Source: DASSUW01 sp963811895 (GTDB lineage Bacteria; Actinomycetota; Thermoleophilia; Solirubrobacterales; Solirubrobacteraceae). Taken from it: a stretch of 64,000 nt of DNA. Numbering within the stretch: the first letter of the stretch is position 1; every line of letters begins with the position of its first letter. Of this stretch, positions 24,369-34,626 are shown piece after piece. The position numbers were made by a program, and so were the translations under genes. The notes beneath the pieces are model-generated. The model saw only the letters and a program-made list of their open reading frames with translations. It made no database searches and was not told where the DNA came from. The stretch is from positions 248,001-312,000 of the forward strand of contig CAWETE010000015.1 of the NCBI GenBank assembly GCA_963811895.1. Direction: 5' to 3'.

Positions 24369-25132
24369 GCCAGTGCGTCCGCGTCGAGTCGCTCGAACGG
24401 GATGCCAAGCCGCTGAACGCCGCGCTTGTCGATCAGCAGCACGTAGGCGGAGTGCTCGTACTCGAGCCCGGCCGCGTGGCGCGTGCGCCCGCGGTAGGTG
24501 AGGTCGCTGACGTCGGGGTTCTGCTCGAGCGCCGCCGGCGGCGGCGCCGGGCGCTGCGGGTGGCTGTAAGGGCGCGAGGCGAGGTCGAGACCCTCCGCCG
24601 CAGCCTGGGCGCGGAAGCGGTCGGTCGCCTCGGCCGCCTCGTAGGCGTCCTCGTCCGTGGCGTTGACCGGGACGATGCCGTACGCGCGCCAGATCGGGGT
24701 CAGCTCCTCACGCGTGCCGGTCAGGTACTTCATCGGTCCGTTCTGCCAGCTGCGCACGCGGAGCCAGTCGTCCACGCGCTTGGACGTGTCGCCGACCGGG
24801 TCGACGCTGATCGCGTAGGCCGTGACGCCGTCGCCGACCTGCTTCACCGCCTGCATCATCGTCGCCGCCTCGGCGGGACACAGGTCCCAGCACGTCGTGT
24901 AGATGAAGGTGACCACGACGACGTCTCCGCGCGCGTCGGCCAGCGTCGTCACGTCGCCGTCCTGGTCGTGCAGCCGGAACTCGTGTGCCACCTCGCGCGG
25001 CGGGATGAACCGCGGCCTCGCCTCCGGATCCGACTGCAGCTCGGCCATCGTGAGCCCACCGAGGCCGCCGAGGATCGCGCAGAGCGCGAACGCGAGCAGG
25101 AAGCGGCGGCGGGGGGAGACCTCAGCGCTCAA
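24329..25132 (-). CDS. SCO1/SenC-family copper-binding thioredoxin-fold protein
   Basis: This 267-residue protein has an N-terminal membrane anchor (FLLAFALCAILGGLGGLTMA) and a thioredoxin fold facing outward with the copper ligands TTCWDLCP (CxxxC) and a later EHSAYVLL histidine. SCO proteins deliver copper to the CuA site of cytochrome c oxidase or act as thiol reductases. No oxidase genes are nearby. The start overlaps the upstream propeller gene by 11 bp, so they form an operon. Confidence 0.88.
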   Translation of the reverse strand: MSAEVSPRRRFLLAFALCAILGGLGGLTMAELQSDPEARPRFIPPREVAHEFRLHDQDGDVTTLADARGDVVVVTFIYTTCWDLCPAEAATMMQAVKQVGDGVTAYAISVDPVGDTSKRVDDWLRVRSWQNGPMKYLTGTREELTPIWRAYGIVPVNATDEDAYEAAEATDRFRAQAAAEGLDLASRPYSHPQRPAPPPAALEQNPDVSDLTYRGRTRHAAGLEYEHSAYVLLIDKRGVQRLGIPFERLDADALAQDLRVLRDEPVK

Positions 25133-26111
25133 AGCGCAGCACCTCGTCGTCGCCGCCGTCGGCCACCCACACGTACGCCTCGTCGAGCGCCAGCGCCGCC
25201 GGGTCGCTGCCCGCCGCGCGACGCGAGAGCACCTCGCCGGTCGCGCCGTCCACGTTGACGAGCGTCCGGTCGCGGCGGGACAACACGTAGACGTCGTCTC
25301 CGTCGGCCGCCACCGCGACCGGGCGCCCGCCGACCGCGATCGAGGCGCCGCGGCGCTCGCCGGTCTCGAGGTCGACGCGCGCGACGGTGCCGCCGCTGGC
25401 GTCGGCCACCCAGGCGCTGCCGCCGCTGATGGCGACCGCGGCCGGGAGCCCGCCGAGGCTGATCGGCGGGCCGGTGACGCTGCGCCGGCCGGCGTCGATG
25501 CGCGTCAGCGTGCCGCTGCCCGCGCCGGCCACGGCGACCCAGCCACCACCTGCGGCGAGGTCGACGGCGTCGGCGCCGACCGGCACCTCGCGCACCGGCC
25601 GCCCGCCGGGCTCGATCACGCGCACGATGCCCTCGGGCGAGCTCAGCACCCAGACCGCGCCGGCCGCCACCACGGCGTCCGTCGCGTCGGCCCCCGCCGG
25701 GATCGCGCCGAACGCCCGCGGCGGATCGCGCTGGATCGGGACGAGCGCGGCACGCGCCGTGTCGACCGCCCACAAGCTCTGCGCCCCGGCCGCCAGCCGC
25801 GACGGGGCGCCGCCGGTCCGCAGCGGCGCGCCGAGCCGGCCTGAGTCCGGATCGAGCCGCAGGATCGAGCCGCGGTTCGGCGCCGCGACCCACACGCCTT
25901 CCGGCGTGACGACCACGCTGGTCGGTTGGCCGGGCAGCGCGAATCGCGTTGGTTCGGCGTTATCGGCAGTCAGCGCGATGACGACCACGGCCGCGACGAG
26001 AACGAGCGCCAGCGCGCCAGCGGCGAGCGCGAGCCAGAGCAGGTGCCGCGAACGGCGCGGGACGGCGACGGTCAGCGGGGTTTCAGTGGTCTCGTCGACG
26101 GTCAGAGCCAT
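25122..26111 (-). CDS. Membrane-anchored YVTN-type beta-propeller protein
   Basis: This 329-residue protein has one N-terminal membrane helix (LLWLALAAGALALVLVAAVV, about 24-46) and then about six repeats of the form PTSVVVTPEGVWVAAPN..ILRLDP, the signature of YVTN/NHL propellers outside the cell. Such domains bind proteins or ligands. It is co-transcribed with the SCO gene and lies back-to-back with a secreted protease followed by a second, similar propeller. The two propellers look like paralogues. Confidence 0.8.
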   Translation of the reverse strand: MALTVDETTETPLTVAVPRRSRHLLWLALAAGALALVLVAAVVVIALTADNAEPTRFALPGQPTSVVVTPEGVWVAAPNRGSILRLDPDSGRLGAPLRTGGAPSRLAAGAQSLWAVDTARAALVPIQRDPPRAFGAIPAGADATDAVVAAGAVWVLSSPEGIVRVIEPGGRPVREVPVGADAVDLAAGGGWVAVAGAGSGTLTRIDAGRRSVTGPPISLGGLPAAVAISGGSAWVADASGGTVARVDLETGERRGASIAVGGRPVAVAADGDDVYVLSRRDRTLVNVDGATGEVLSRRAAGSDPAALALDEAYVWVADGGDDEVLRFER

Positions 26112-26171
26112 ACCTTGTCACCGTTGCAACGTGGCGCCCACTGCCCTTGCGACCAGGGATAGAGTCGCAAC
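26112..26171. promoter_or_regulatory. Divergent promoter region with a direct repeat
   Basis: The 60-bp region separates the propeller gene (minus) from the secreted protease gene (plus). TAGAGT (26160-26165) lies 6 nt before the protease GTG. A direct repeat GCAACGTGGCGCC (26126-26138) and GCAACGTGCGCC (26167-26178, running into the protease gene) may be a shared regulator site. Confidence 0.4.
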
Positions 26172-27029
26172 GTGCGCCAAGTTGGCGTGATCGCGATGGC
26201 CATGGTTTTGGCCGCAGCAGCGCTCCTGATGGAGACAGGAGACGGTGGGACGGCGGTCTCGGCCGCGCCCGAGCGGCTGTCGGGCGAGCAGCTGAACCTC
26301 GGCGTGGTGGCCATCGACGCCCGGATCGGCGACCGGCGCGTGCGCAGCTCCGGCGCGGTCATCGACGGGCGTGCCGGGCTCGTCGTCACGTCGGCGCACA
26401 CCGTCTGGGGCGCGACCTCGCTGCGGCTGACGACCGGCCTCGGGATCCTGCACGGCCGTCTGGTGGCGCGCGCGCCGTGCGCCGATCTCGCCGTGATCGA
26501 GATCCAGCCGCGCATTCCCGGGCTCGTGGCGATGCCGGCGGCCGCCGGCGGGACCCCGGGCGACTCCGAGCTGCTCGCCGCCGTGGGTCGCCGCGAGGAG
26601 GGCCTCGGCGGGCTGCTGACCATCCCGCTCCGGACCGCCGGGATCGCCGCGCGTGCGACGTTCGAGAACGGGCTGCCGCCGCTTAGCGGAGCGATCCGGT
26701 TGGACGGCGCTGTAGTGCCCGAGTCCTCCGGCGGGCCGCTGGTGAACGCGGACGGCGAGCTGGTGGGCATGGCCATGGCGACGACGGCCGGCAGCGGCGA
26801 GCAGGGCGCGCTGGCGATTCCTTGGGCGACCGTACAGGAGCGGCTCGGCGAGCTGCAGGTCGACAAACGGCAGATTTACGTCGGCTGGCGCGACTACTAC
26901 CGCTGCGCGCCGCAGCTGCACGCTTACGCGCGGCGTGAGCATCCCGGTTACCGGCCCGCCGACGCCGTGATCAACGCCCCCGTCCCGGCGACCCGGCTGC
27001 CGGGCACGCAGACCCTGGATTCGCAGTGA
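26172..27029 (+). CDS. Secreted trypsin-like serine protease
   Basis: This 285-residue protein has an N-terminal hydrophobic export signal (VIAMAMVLAAAALLM) and a trypsin fold: TSAHTV (H76), CADLAVIEI (D105) and PESSGGPLVN (S186). The usual GNSGG or GDSGG around the serine is ESSGG here, so activity should be tested. The C-terminal 60 residues form an extra, aromatic-rich segment (VGWRDYYRCAP). GTG start, 6 nt after TAGAGT. The next gene starts in the 4-bp overlap GTGA, so protease and propeller are made together. Confidence 0.78.
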   Translation: MRQVGVIAMAMVLAAAALLMETGDGGTAVSAAPERLSGEQLNLGVVAIDARIGDRRVRSSGAVIDGRAGLVVTSAHTVWGATSLRLTTGLGILHGRLVARAPCADLAVIEIQPRIPGLVAMPAAAGGTPGDSELLAAVGRREEGLGGLLTIPLRTAGIAARATFENGLPPLSGAIRLDGAVVPESSGGPLVNADGELVGMAMATTAGSGEQGALAIPWATVQERLGELQVDKRQIYVGWRDYYRCAPQLHAYARREHPGYRPADAVINAPVPATRLPGTQTLDSQ

Positions 27030-28017
27030 GCTCGACCGTCGCCCCAGCCCCGCAGTCCATGCGCGACGGCTCGCCGTGGAGGGCGCGCCTGGCCGTGATC
27101 GCGCTCCTGCTGGCCGTGCTCATCGGGCCGGCGCTGGTCGTGCTGGCGCTCGAGGGCTCCGGCGGCGAGGATGACGCCGCGCTGCGCGTGGCCCGCCTGC
27201 CGACCGACGTGGCCGTCGAGGGCGAGACGGTCTGGGTCGCCAGCGGCCGCGACGACCGGATCGTGGCGATCGACGTCGCCCAGCCCGAGGACCCGCCGCT
27301 CAGGCACGAGACCGGCTCCGCGCCGCTGCGCGTCGCCGTCGGCGCCGGCTCGGTCTGGACGGCCAACGCCGGCGACGACAGCGTGACGCGGCTGAATCCG
27401 CTGATCCCCGGCTCGTCGGGCCGCCGGATCTCGATCGGCGCCGACGCCGTCGACGTCGCGGTCGGTCCCGACGGCGCTTGGGTGTCGAACGGCCAGCGTG
27501 GGACCGTGATGCGCATCGACCCGATCTCCAACCGGCCGCTAGGCCCGCCGATCCGGACCGGCAACTTCCCGACCGCGCTCGCCATCGGCCCGACCTACCT
27601 GTGGGTCGTCAACTCGGGAGACGGGACGATCGCCCGCGTCGACCCGCGCGAGGACCTCGTCGTCGGCCGTCGCATCCCGGTCGGCCGCGACCCGCAGGAC
27701 ATCGCGGTCGGCTTCGGCTCGGTGTGGGTGGCCAACCGCGGCGACGGCACGGTGAGCCGGATCGACTCCGCCACCGGCCGTCCGCAGGGCGAGCCGATCG
27801 CCGTCGGCCGGGCGCCCGGCGCGCTGGCCGTCACCCGCACCGGCGTGCTGGTGCTCGACACCGACCTCGGCGAGGTGCTCGAGATCGATCCGGACTCCCG
27901 AGCGCGTCTCGCGCGTCGCTGCAGGTGGGCGGCTTCCCGGCCTCGATCGCGGTCGGCGGCGGCGCGGCCTGGGTGGTCGACTCGCGCGCCGGCACCGTCA
28001 CGCGCATCCCGGGCTAG
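27026..28017 (+). CDS. Membrane-anchored YVTN-type beta-propeller protein, frameshifted near its end
   Basis: It begins with one membrane helix (LAVIALLLAVLIGPALVVLA) and continues with propeller repeats (VGAGSVWTAN, VGPDGAWVSN, IGPTYLWVVN, VGFGSVWVAN) separated by about 42 residues. Near 27,895-27,910 the frame changes; the last blade (VGGFPASIAVGGGAAWVVDS) continues in the +1-shifted frame and stops at 28017. One indel restores a complete propeller. It is the start of a 2.7-kb stretch dense in frameshifts. Translationally coupled to the upstream protease and paralogous to the propeller at 25.1-26.1 kb. Confidence 0.72.
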
Positions 28018-28841
28018 CCCGTGTCCGGCGCTTGAACCGCGCCACGCACAGCGGCGCCGCGACGGCCAGGATCGCCACCGACCACAGCACGGCGCGCGAG
28101 CACGGGGTGCTGCGAGCGGCCACGGCGCGTCGGCGGGCAGCGCCGTCGGGTTGCCGAACAGCGTGCGCACGGCGGCGACGACCGCGCTGATCGGGTTCCA
28201 CTCGGCGATCTGCTGCAGCCCGTCCGGCAGGCCCTCGGCCGGCACGAAGGCGTTGGACAGGAAGGTCAGCGGGAACACGGTCATGAACGCGATGCCCTGC
28301 ACGGCGTCGGGCGTGCGCGACGATGACGCCGAGCAGCGTGCCCAGCCAGATCATGGCCGACCGCGAACAGCGACGAGCAGGGCGAAGCCGCCGATGCGCC
28401 TCGGCGACGCTCGGAGTCGATGCTCCAGCCGACCGACGAGGCCGGTCGACCGCGAGCAGGACGATGCGCGACGCAGCGTCGCCGCCAGCTCGGCGACGAA
28501 GTGGCCGATCAGGTAGGCCGACGCGCGACGATCGGCAGCGAGCGGAAGCGGTCGACGATGCCCTCGCCGAGGTCGGTGGCGATCGAGACGCCCGGGCCCA
28601 TCATCCCGAAGGCGAGCGGACTGCACGAGGATGCCGCCGATCAGGTAGTCGGTGTAGTCGCCGTCGGGGACGGCGATCACGCCGCCGAAGACGAACGCGA
28701 ACAGCAGCACGAACATGATCGGCTGCAGCGTCACGTCGAGCAGCTTCTCGGGGATCTGGCGGACGTGCTCGAGGTTGCGGCGCGGCGAGCACGAGGCTGT
28801 CGGAGACGAGCCAGCGGGTGCGGAGAGCGATCGGCGGACAT
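27998..28841 (-). pseudogene. ABC-2 type permease (DrrB-like), many frameshifts
   Basis: Pieces in all three minus frames assemble into one DrrB-like exporter permease: MSADRSPHPLARL at the start (ATG 28841), TLQPIMFVLLFAFVFGGVIA, DYTDYLIGGILVQS, RSAYLIGHFVAELAAT, then GIAFMTVFPLTFLSNAFVPA, LPDGLQQIAEWNPISAVV and VARFKRR at the end. The order and spacing match the family, but about eight one-base breaks are needed. Intact hydrophobic segments in every piece argue for sequencing indels rather than long decay. It would pump drugs or lipids with the ATPase next door. Confidence 0.65.
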
Positions 28842-28855
28842 GCAGGCGGCCACCT

Positions 28856-29832
<977 letters not shown>

Positions 29833-29860
29833 ACGAACAGCTTAGTGGTACGGTGTACGA

Positions 29861-30610
29861 ATGTCAAGCGGCGACGACCACACGCCGATCTGGGCCCGGC
29901 CCGCGCCGGGCGAGCGCAGGCCCGCGCACACGCGCGAGCGGATCGCCGCAGACGGCGCTGCGTGATCGCCGACGAGGAGGGCTTCGAGGCGGTGACGATG
30001 CGCCGGATCGCCGCGGTGCTCGGCGCCGGCACGATGACCCTGTACCACTACGTCCGGAACAAGGACGAGCTGCACGGCGCTGATGGACGACGCGATCATG
30101 GGCGAGCTGCTCGTGCCCGAGGACGAGCTCGCGCGACGGACTGGCGCGAGGCGCATGGCCCAGATCGCCCGGCGCTCGTACGAGGCGCTTCCAGCGCCAC
30201 CCGTGGGTGTTCGAGCCAGGCCGACGGCGTCCGCGCCGGGCGGTCCGAACGCGCTGCGCCACGTCGAGCAGTCGCTGACGCGTCGCGAGCCGCACGGGCC
30301 TCGACGAGCAGGCGAGTTCGAGCTCGTGGCGCTCGTCGACGACTACGTCTTCGGGCTTCGCGATGCGCGCGCGCGCGAGGCGCGGCCGCGCGACACGGCG
30401 AGCGGCGCGGAGGAGCGGCTCGACGGCCTCGTGGCCTACCTCGAGGCGCTGCTCGGCGACCGGCGAGTTCCCGACGATCGCCGCGTGGGCGCGGCGACGA
30501 CGCGCGCGCCGGGTTCGCCCGCGTCGGCGCGATGGCCGCCGACCCGGGCCGCTTCGAGCGCGGCCTGCAGGCGCTGCTCGACGGCATCGAGCTGCGCGTC
30601 AAGGGTTGGA
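29861..30610 (+). pseudogene. TetR/AcrR-family regulator, several frameshifts
   Basis: The helix-turn-helix region is readable across two frames: AHTRERIAA, then IADEEGFEAVTMRRIAAVLG and GTMTLYHYVRNKDEL, typical of TetR regulators with a TetR_C-like domain (MDDAIMGELLVPE). Later pieces (FELVALVDDYVFGLRDA, GFARVGAMAADPGRFERGL, LLDGIELRVKG) lie in alternating frames. No stop follows directly, but removing one G after LRVKG would give TGA near 30610. At least four indels are needed. Likely represses the divergent DrrAB-like exporter. Confidence 0.65.
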
Positions 30611-31585
30611 GACGGGCCCGACCAGCGAGGTGTCGAAGGCGCGGCCCACGTCGGGCCGGCGCTCGAGGATGCCGAACTCGACGTCCCAGGCCGCCCACGC
30701 GCGCAGCACGTCCTCGCGCAGCTCACCGTAGGCGCGCGCGCCGGCCGTCCAGGCCGCGGAGACCGCGTCGACCTGCGCCTGAGCGGCCTCGCGGTCGAGC
30801 CCGGAGTCGGCGTCCAGGAGCGCGGTCACCGCGCTCTCCGGGTCGGTCTGGGCCTGGGTGTAGCCGCGCTGGAGCGCCCGGATCGTCGCCGCGACCAGCG
30901 GGCGCTTCTCCTCCAGCGTCTCGCGGGTCACGCACAGCACGAGCTCCGGGTAGGCGGGAGCGCCGAACTCGTCGACGCGGAACTCCCGCGTGCCGGGGCG
31001 CTCAGCGCGCAGCGCCACGCCCTCGACGTTCCAGAACGCGGTCGCGCCCGCGACGCGGCCCGCGAGCAGCGCCTTGACCGCCTCGAAGCCGATCGTCGTC
31101 GTGCGCACCTGGTCGGGGTCGCCGCCGTCGCCCGCGACCACCGAGCGCAGCACGGCGACGTCCGACGGCAGGCCGGTGACGCCGGCGCGGCGGCCCTCGA
31201 GATCGCGCGGGCGCTCGATCTCCGGCTGCGCGAGCACGGCGGCCAGCGGTGTCTGCACGAGCGCCATGACGCCGACCACGTCGGCGCCTTCCTGGCGAGC
31301 GAGACCGAGGTCGTGGATGTCGAGGATCGCCATGTCGGCGCGCCCGCCCTGGAGCAGGCGCAGCGCGTCGGTCGACGCGCTGGGGGCCTGGACGTCGAGC
31401 TGCACGCCCTCGGCGTCGTCGTACCCGCGCGAGGTCGCCAGGTAGATGCCCGCGTGGACGCCGTTGGGCGTGAAGTCCAGCAGCAGCGACGCCTCCTGGT
31501 TGGGGCGGTCCGAGCCGGACGTGCCGCCGCATCCGGCGAGCAGCGCGCATGCGACGAGCAAGATCGATGTCAGCCGTATCGACAT
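30599..31585 (-). CDS. THI5/NMT1-like ABC transporter substrate-binding lipoprotein
   Basis: This 328-residue protein starts at ATG 31585 with a lipoprotein signal (SILLVACALLAGC) and has the NMT1/THI5 pattern LLLDFTPNGVHAGIYLATSRGYDDAEGV, split as in ThiY, followed by GGRADMAILDIHDLGLARQEG. These proteins capture pyrimidine-type thiamine precursors or other small organics for an ABC importer. No matching permease or ATPase is adjacent, because the neighbouring ABC genes are of the exporter type. The frame extends upstream of 31585 but into the divergent aquaporin promoter. Confidence 0.82.
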   Translation of the reverse strand: MSIRLTSILLVACALLAGCGGTSGSDRPNQEASLLLDFTPNGVHAGIYLATSRGYDDAEGVQLDVQAPSASTDALRLLQGGRADMAILDIHDLGLARQEGADVVGVMALVQTPLAAVLAQPEIERPRDLEGRRAGVTGLPSDVAVLRSVVAGDGGDPDQVRTTTIGFEAVKALLAGRVAGATAFWNVEGVALRAERPGTREFRVDEFGAPAYPELVLCVTRETLEEKRPLVAATIRALQRGYTQAQTDPESAVTALLDADSGLDREAAQAQVDAVSAAWTAGARAYGELREDVLRAWAAWDVEFGILERRPDVGRAFDTSLVGPVSNP

Positions 31586-31640
31586 GTCTTGACGGAGGAG
31601 TATGTTCGCGTCACTTACGGCGCACGGAGAGGAGGCCCCC
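31586..31640. promoter_or_regulatory. Divergent promoter of the binding protein and aquaporin
   Basis: On the plus strand TATGTT (31600-31605) is a likely -10, and GAGAGGAGG (31627-31635) is a strong Shine-Dalgarno sequence 5 nt before the aquaporin ATG, so this gene has a real leader, unlike most first genes here. On the minus strand CATACT is a possible -10 for the lipoprotein. Confidence 0.45.
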
Positions 31641-32438
31641 ATGTCCGCTGCCACGACCAGTGCCGCGCCTGCCAAGCCCGCGAAGGCGACGGCGCTCCCG
31701 CTGGGAACGCCCGCAGCCTACGCGGCTGAGGTGCTCGGCACGTTCGTTCTGGTGCTGTTCATCATCCTGGCGGTCTCGGGCACCGCGCCCGAGCCGTTCG
31801 GCACCGGCAACTTCGACATCGTGCTGATCGCGTTCACGCACGCCATCGTGCTGTTCGTGCTCATCCGGTCGCTGGGCGCCGCGTCGGGCGCGCACTTCAA
31901 CCCGGCCGTGACGGTGGCGCTGCTCTTCAAGGGCAAGATCGGGCCCGTCGACGCGGGCGCCTACATCGTGCTCCAGTGCATCGGCGCGATCCTCGCCGCG
32001 CTCTTCGCGGGGGCGATCATGGGCGACGCGGCCGAGGCCGTGAACTACGCCGGCCCGGCCGTCAACCCGGACCAGTTCGCCGAGGGCTCGATCTGGCTCG
32101 GCGCGCTCGCCGAGGGCACCGGCGCCTTCGTGCTCATGTGGGCGATCATGGCCACCGCCGTCGACCCGCGCGGCAACCGCGAGTGGGCGCCGTACGTGAT
32201 CGGGCTCGCGCTCGGCCTCGGCGTGCTCGTCTTCGCGCCGGTCACGGGCGCGGCGCTCAACCCGGCGCGCGCCTTCGGCCCGCTGCTGGTCGGCGACTTC
32301 GGGCCCTTCGACATGTTCCTGGTCTCGTACGTGATCGGCCCGATTCTCGGCGCATTGCTGGCCGCCGTCCTCTACACCGCGATCGTCCTCAAGCCCCAGG
32401 AGCGGATCGAGCAGCGCCCGATAGATACGTTGACCTGA
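31641..32438 (+). CDS. Aquaporin / MIP-family channel
   Basis: This 265-residue membrane protein has the two MIP half-helix motifs HFNPAVTV and LNPARAFGP and about six membrane helices. It should conduct water or small neutral solutes such as glycerol; I cannot tell which. An N-terminal Ala/Lys-rich tail of about 25 residues precedes the first helix. ATG 31641 is fixed by the strong Shine-Dalgarno sequence. It is followed 16 bp later by fbiC, but that gene has its own -10-like element. Confidence 0.9.
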   Translation: MSAATTSAAPAKPAKATALPLGTPAAYAAEVLGTFVLVLFIILAVSGTAPEPFGTGNFDIVLIAFTHAIVLFVLIRSLGAASGAHFNPAVTVALLFKGKIGPVDAGAYIVLQCIGAILAALFAGAIMGDAAEAVNYAGPAVNPDQFAEGSIWLGALAEGTGAFVLMWAIMATAVDPRGNREWAPYVIGLALGLGVLVFAPVTGAALNPARAFGPLLVGDFGPFDMFLVSYVIGPILGALLAAVLYTAIVLKPQERIEQRPIDTLT

Positions 32439-32454
32439 GTAATGTCCTGGCGGC

Positions 32455-34626
32455 ATGACGCGCCGCCGGGTCACGTTCTCACGCAACCTGACGCTCTCGC
32501 TCTCGCGCACGTGCCGGTGCCACTGCAAGTACTGCGCGTTCGCGACGCATCAGGCGCACCTCCACGAGCCGGAGGAGGTCGAGCGGCTGCTCGACGGCGC
32601 CGCGCGCCGGCGCGTGAAGGAGCTGCTGGTGCTGACCGGGGAGGCGCCCGACCATCACCCCGGCGTGCGCGAGCGGCTGACCGCGCTCGGGTTCGCGGAC
32701 TTCACCGCCTACGTCGTGTGGGCGTGCGAGCGGGCGCTGGAGCGCGGCCTGCTGCCGCACACCAACCTCGGCGTCCTGAGCCGTGAGGAACTCGCCAACC
32801 TGCGCGAGGTCACCGCGTCTCAAGGGTTGATGCTCGAGTCGGTCAATCCGGACCTCGTCGCCCACCAGGGCTCACCCACCAAGCACCCGGCCGAGCGCCT
32901 CGCCACCATCGCCGCCGCGGAGGAGCTCAGGATCCCCTTCACCAGCGGGATCCTGGTCGGCATCGGCGAGTCCGAGGAGGACCGCATGGCGGCGCTCGAG
33001 GCCCTGGCGGGCTTCGACCACCTGCAGGAGGTGATCCTGCAGAACTTCGTGCCGCACCGGCGCTACTACGGCGAGGAGCCGGCCGACATCGCCACCGAGG
33101 CGGCGGACGCGTTCTGGCGCACCGGCCTGCACGACGGGCCGGTCCACGGCGCGCCGAAGTGGGCCACGCCGGTCGGGAATCGAGGACCTCGAGCGGCTGA
33201 TCGCCGAGACGCGGCGGCTGATGCCGGACGTCGGCATCCAGGTCCCGCCCAACCTGAGCGACTGGTGGCCGGAGCTCGTGGCCGCCGGCGCCAGCGATCT
33301 CGGCGGCCTGTCGGCCAACGGCGACCACATCTCGCCCGAGCACCCGTTCCCGTCGCCCGCCCAGGTGCGCAAGCGGCTGGCCGAGGACGGCGTCGCGCTC
33401 GCCGAGCGCCTGTGCGTCTACGGCCGCTTCATCGACCCCGAGTGGATCGCGCCGCGCGTGCTCGAGGTCATCCGCGACCGCTACCGCGCGTTCATCCCGC
33501 GCCGGAGCGCGGGGGCTGTCCCGCCGGGCACGATCGAGCGCGCGCGTGACGGCCAGGCGCTGACGCCGGGGAGCTCACCGCGATGTTCGCGGAGAGCCGG
33601 CCGGAGGCGATCGAGGACATGCGTCAGGCCGCCGACGAGCTGCGCGCCGAGCTCGCGGGCGAGACGGTCACGTTCGTCGTCAACCGCAACATCAACGTCT
33701 CCAACGTCTGCATCGTCGGCTGCGCCTTCTGCGGCTTCGGCGTCGGCCGCCGCTCTCCCGACGCGTACGAGCACGACCGCGAGGAGTTCGTCCGCCGCGT
33801 CCACGACGCCATCGCGTTCGGCGCCACGGAGATCTGCATGCAGTCAGGCATCCACCCGGACTGGGGGATCGAGGATTACCTCGGCTGGCTGCGGCTGGCC
33901 AAGGAGGTCGCCCCGCAGATCCACCTGCACGCCTACTCGCCGATGGAGATCGCGCACATGTGCGACGCCGAGCGGCTGCCGCCGAGCGAGGTCTTCGCGC
34001 GGCTGACCGATGCCGGCCTGGACTCGGTGCCGGGCACGGCCGCCGAGGTGCTGCACGACGACGTCCGGCAGCGCATCAGCCCCAACAAGCTGCCGGTGGC
34101 GCGCTGGGTGGAGATCATCGAGGCCGCCCACCACGCCGGCCTGCGCTCGACCGTCACGGTCATGTTCGGCCACATCGAGACGCCGGAGGAGCTGGCCGAG
34201 CACATGCGCGTGGTGCGCGAGCTGCAGGAGCGCACCGGCGGCTTCACCGAGTTCGTGCCGCTGTCGTTCATCCCGTTCCACACGCAGCTCGGCCGCACGC
34301 ACGGGATCGAGGAGATCAGCCGCGAGGAGAACCTCAAGCACACGGCGGCCTTCCGGCTCGCGCTCGGGCGCACGATCCCGAACCTGCAGGCGAGCTGGGT
34401 GAAGATGGGCCTCGACGCCGCCACCGAGGCGCTGCACTGGGGCGTCAACGACCTCGGCGGCACGCTGATGGAGGAGTCGATCTCCCGCATGGCGGGCTCC
34501 TACCACGGCGTCAAGCTCGATCCGGACGACCTGATCGGCGCCGCTCACGACGCCGGCCGCCCGGCGGCCGAGCGGACCACGCTCTACGGCATCCGCCGGC
34601 GCCACGAGCTCGCGGCCGCCGCCTGA
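32455..34626 (+). CDS. fbiC: FO synthase, fused CofG-CofH (FbiC), with two apparent indels
   Basis: This gene encodes both radical-SAM halves of 7,8-didemethyl-8-hydroxy-5-deazariboflavin synthase. The CofG part has CRCHCKYC (CX3CX2C) and SGILVGIGES; the CofH part has VCIVGCAFCGFG and later MFGHIETPEE, LSFIPFHTQLG. The frame shifts once near 33178 (extra A in GGGAATCGAG) and back near 33572 (a G seems missing), so the second half from 33,583 is in the first frame again. Linker continuity (GQALTPGELTAMF) shows one fused protein, as in other actinobacteria. TAATGT lies 9 nt before the ATG. Confidence 0.88.

Noticed and set aside
33583..34626. A separate cofH gene starting at ATG 33583
   Set aside because: The preceding frame continues smoothly into this sequence once one missing base is allowed, as in fused FbiC.
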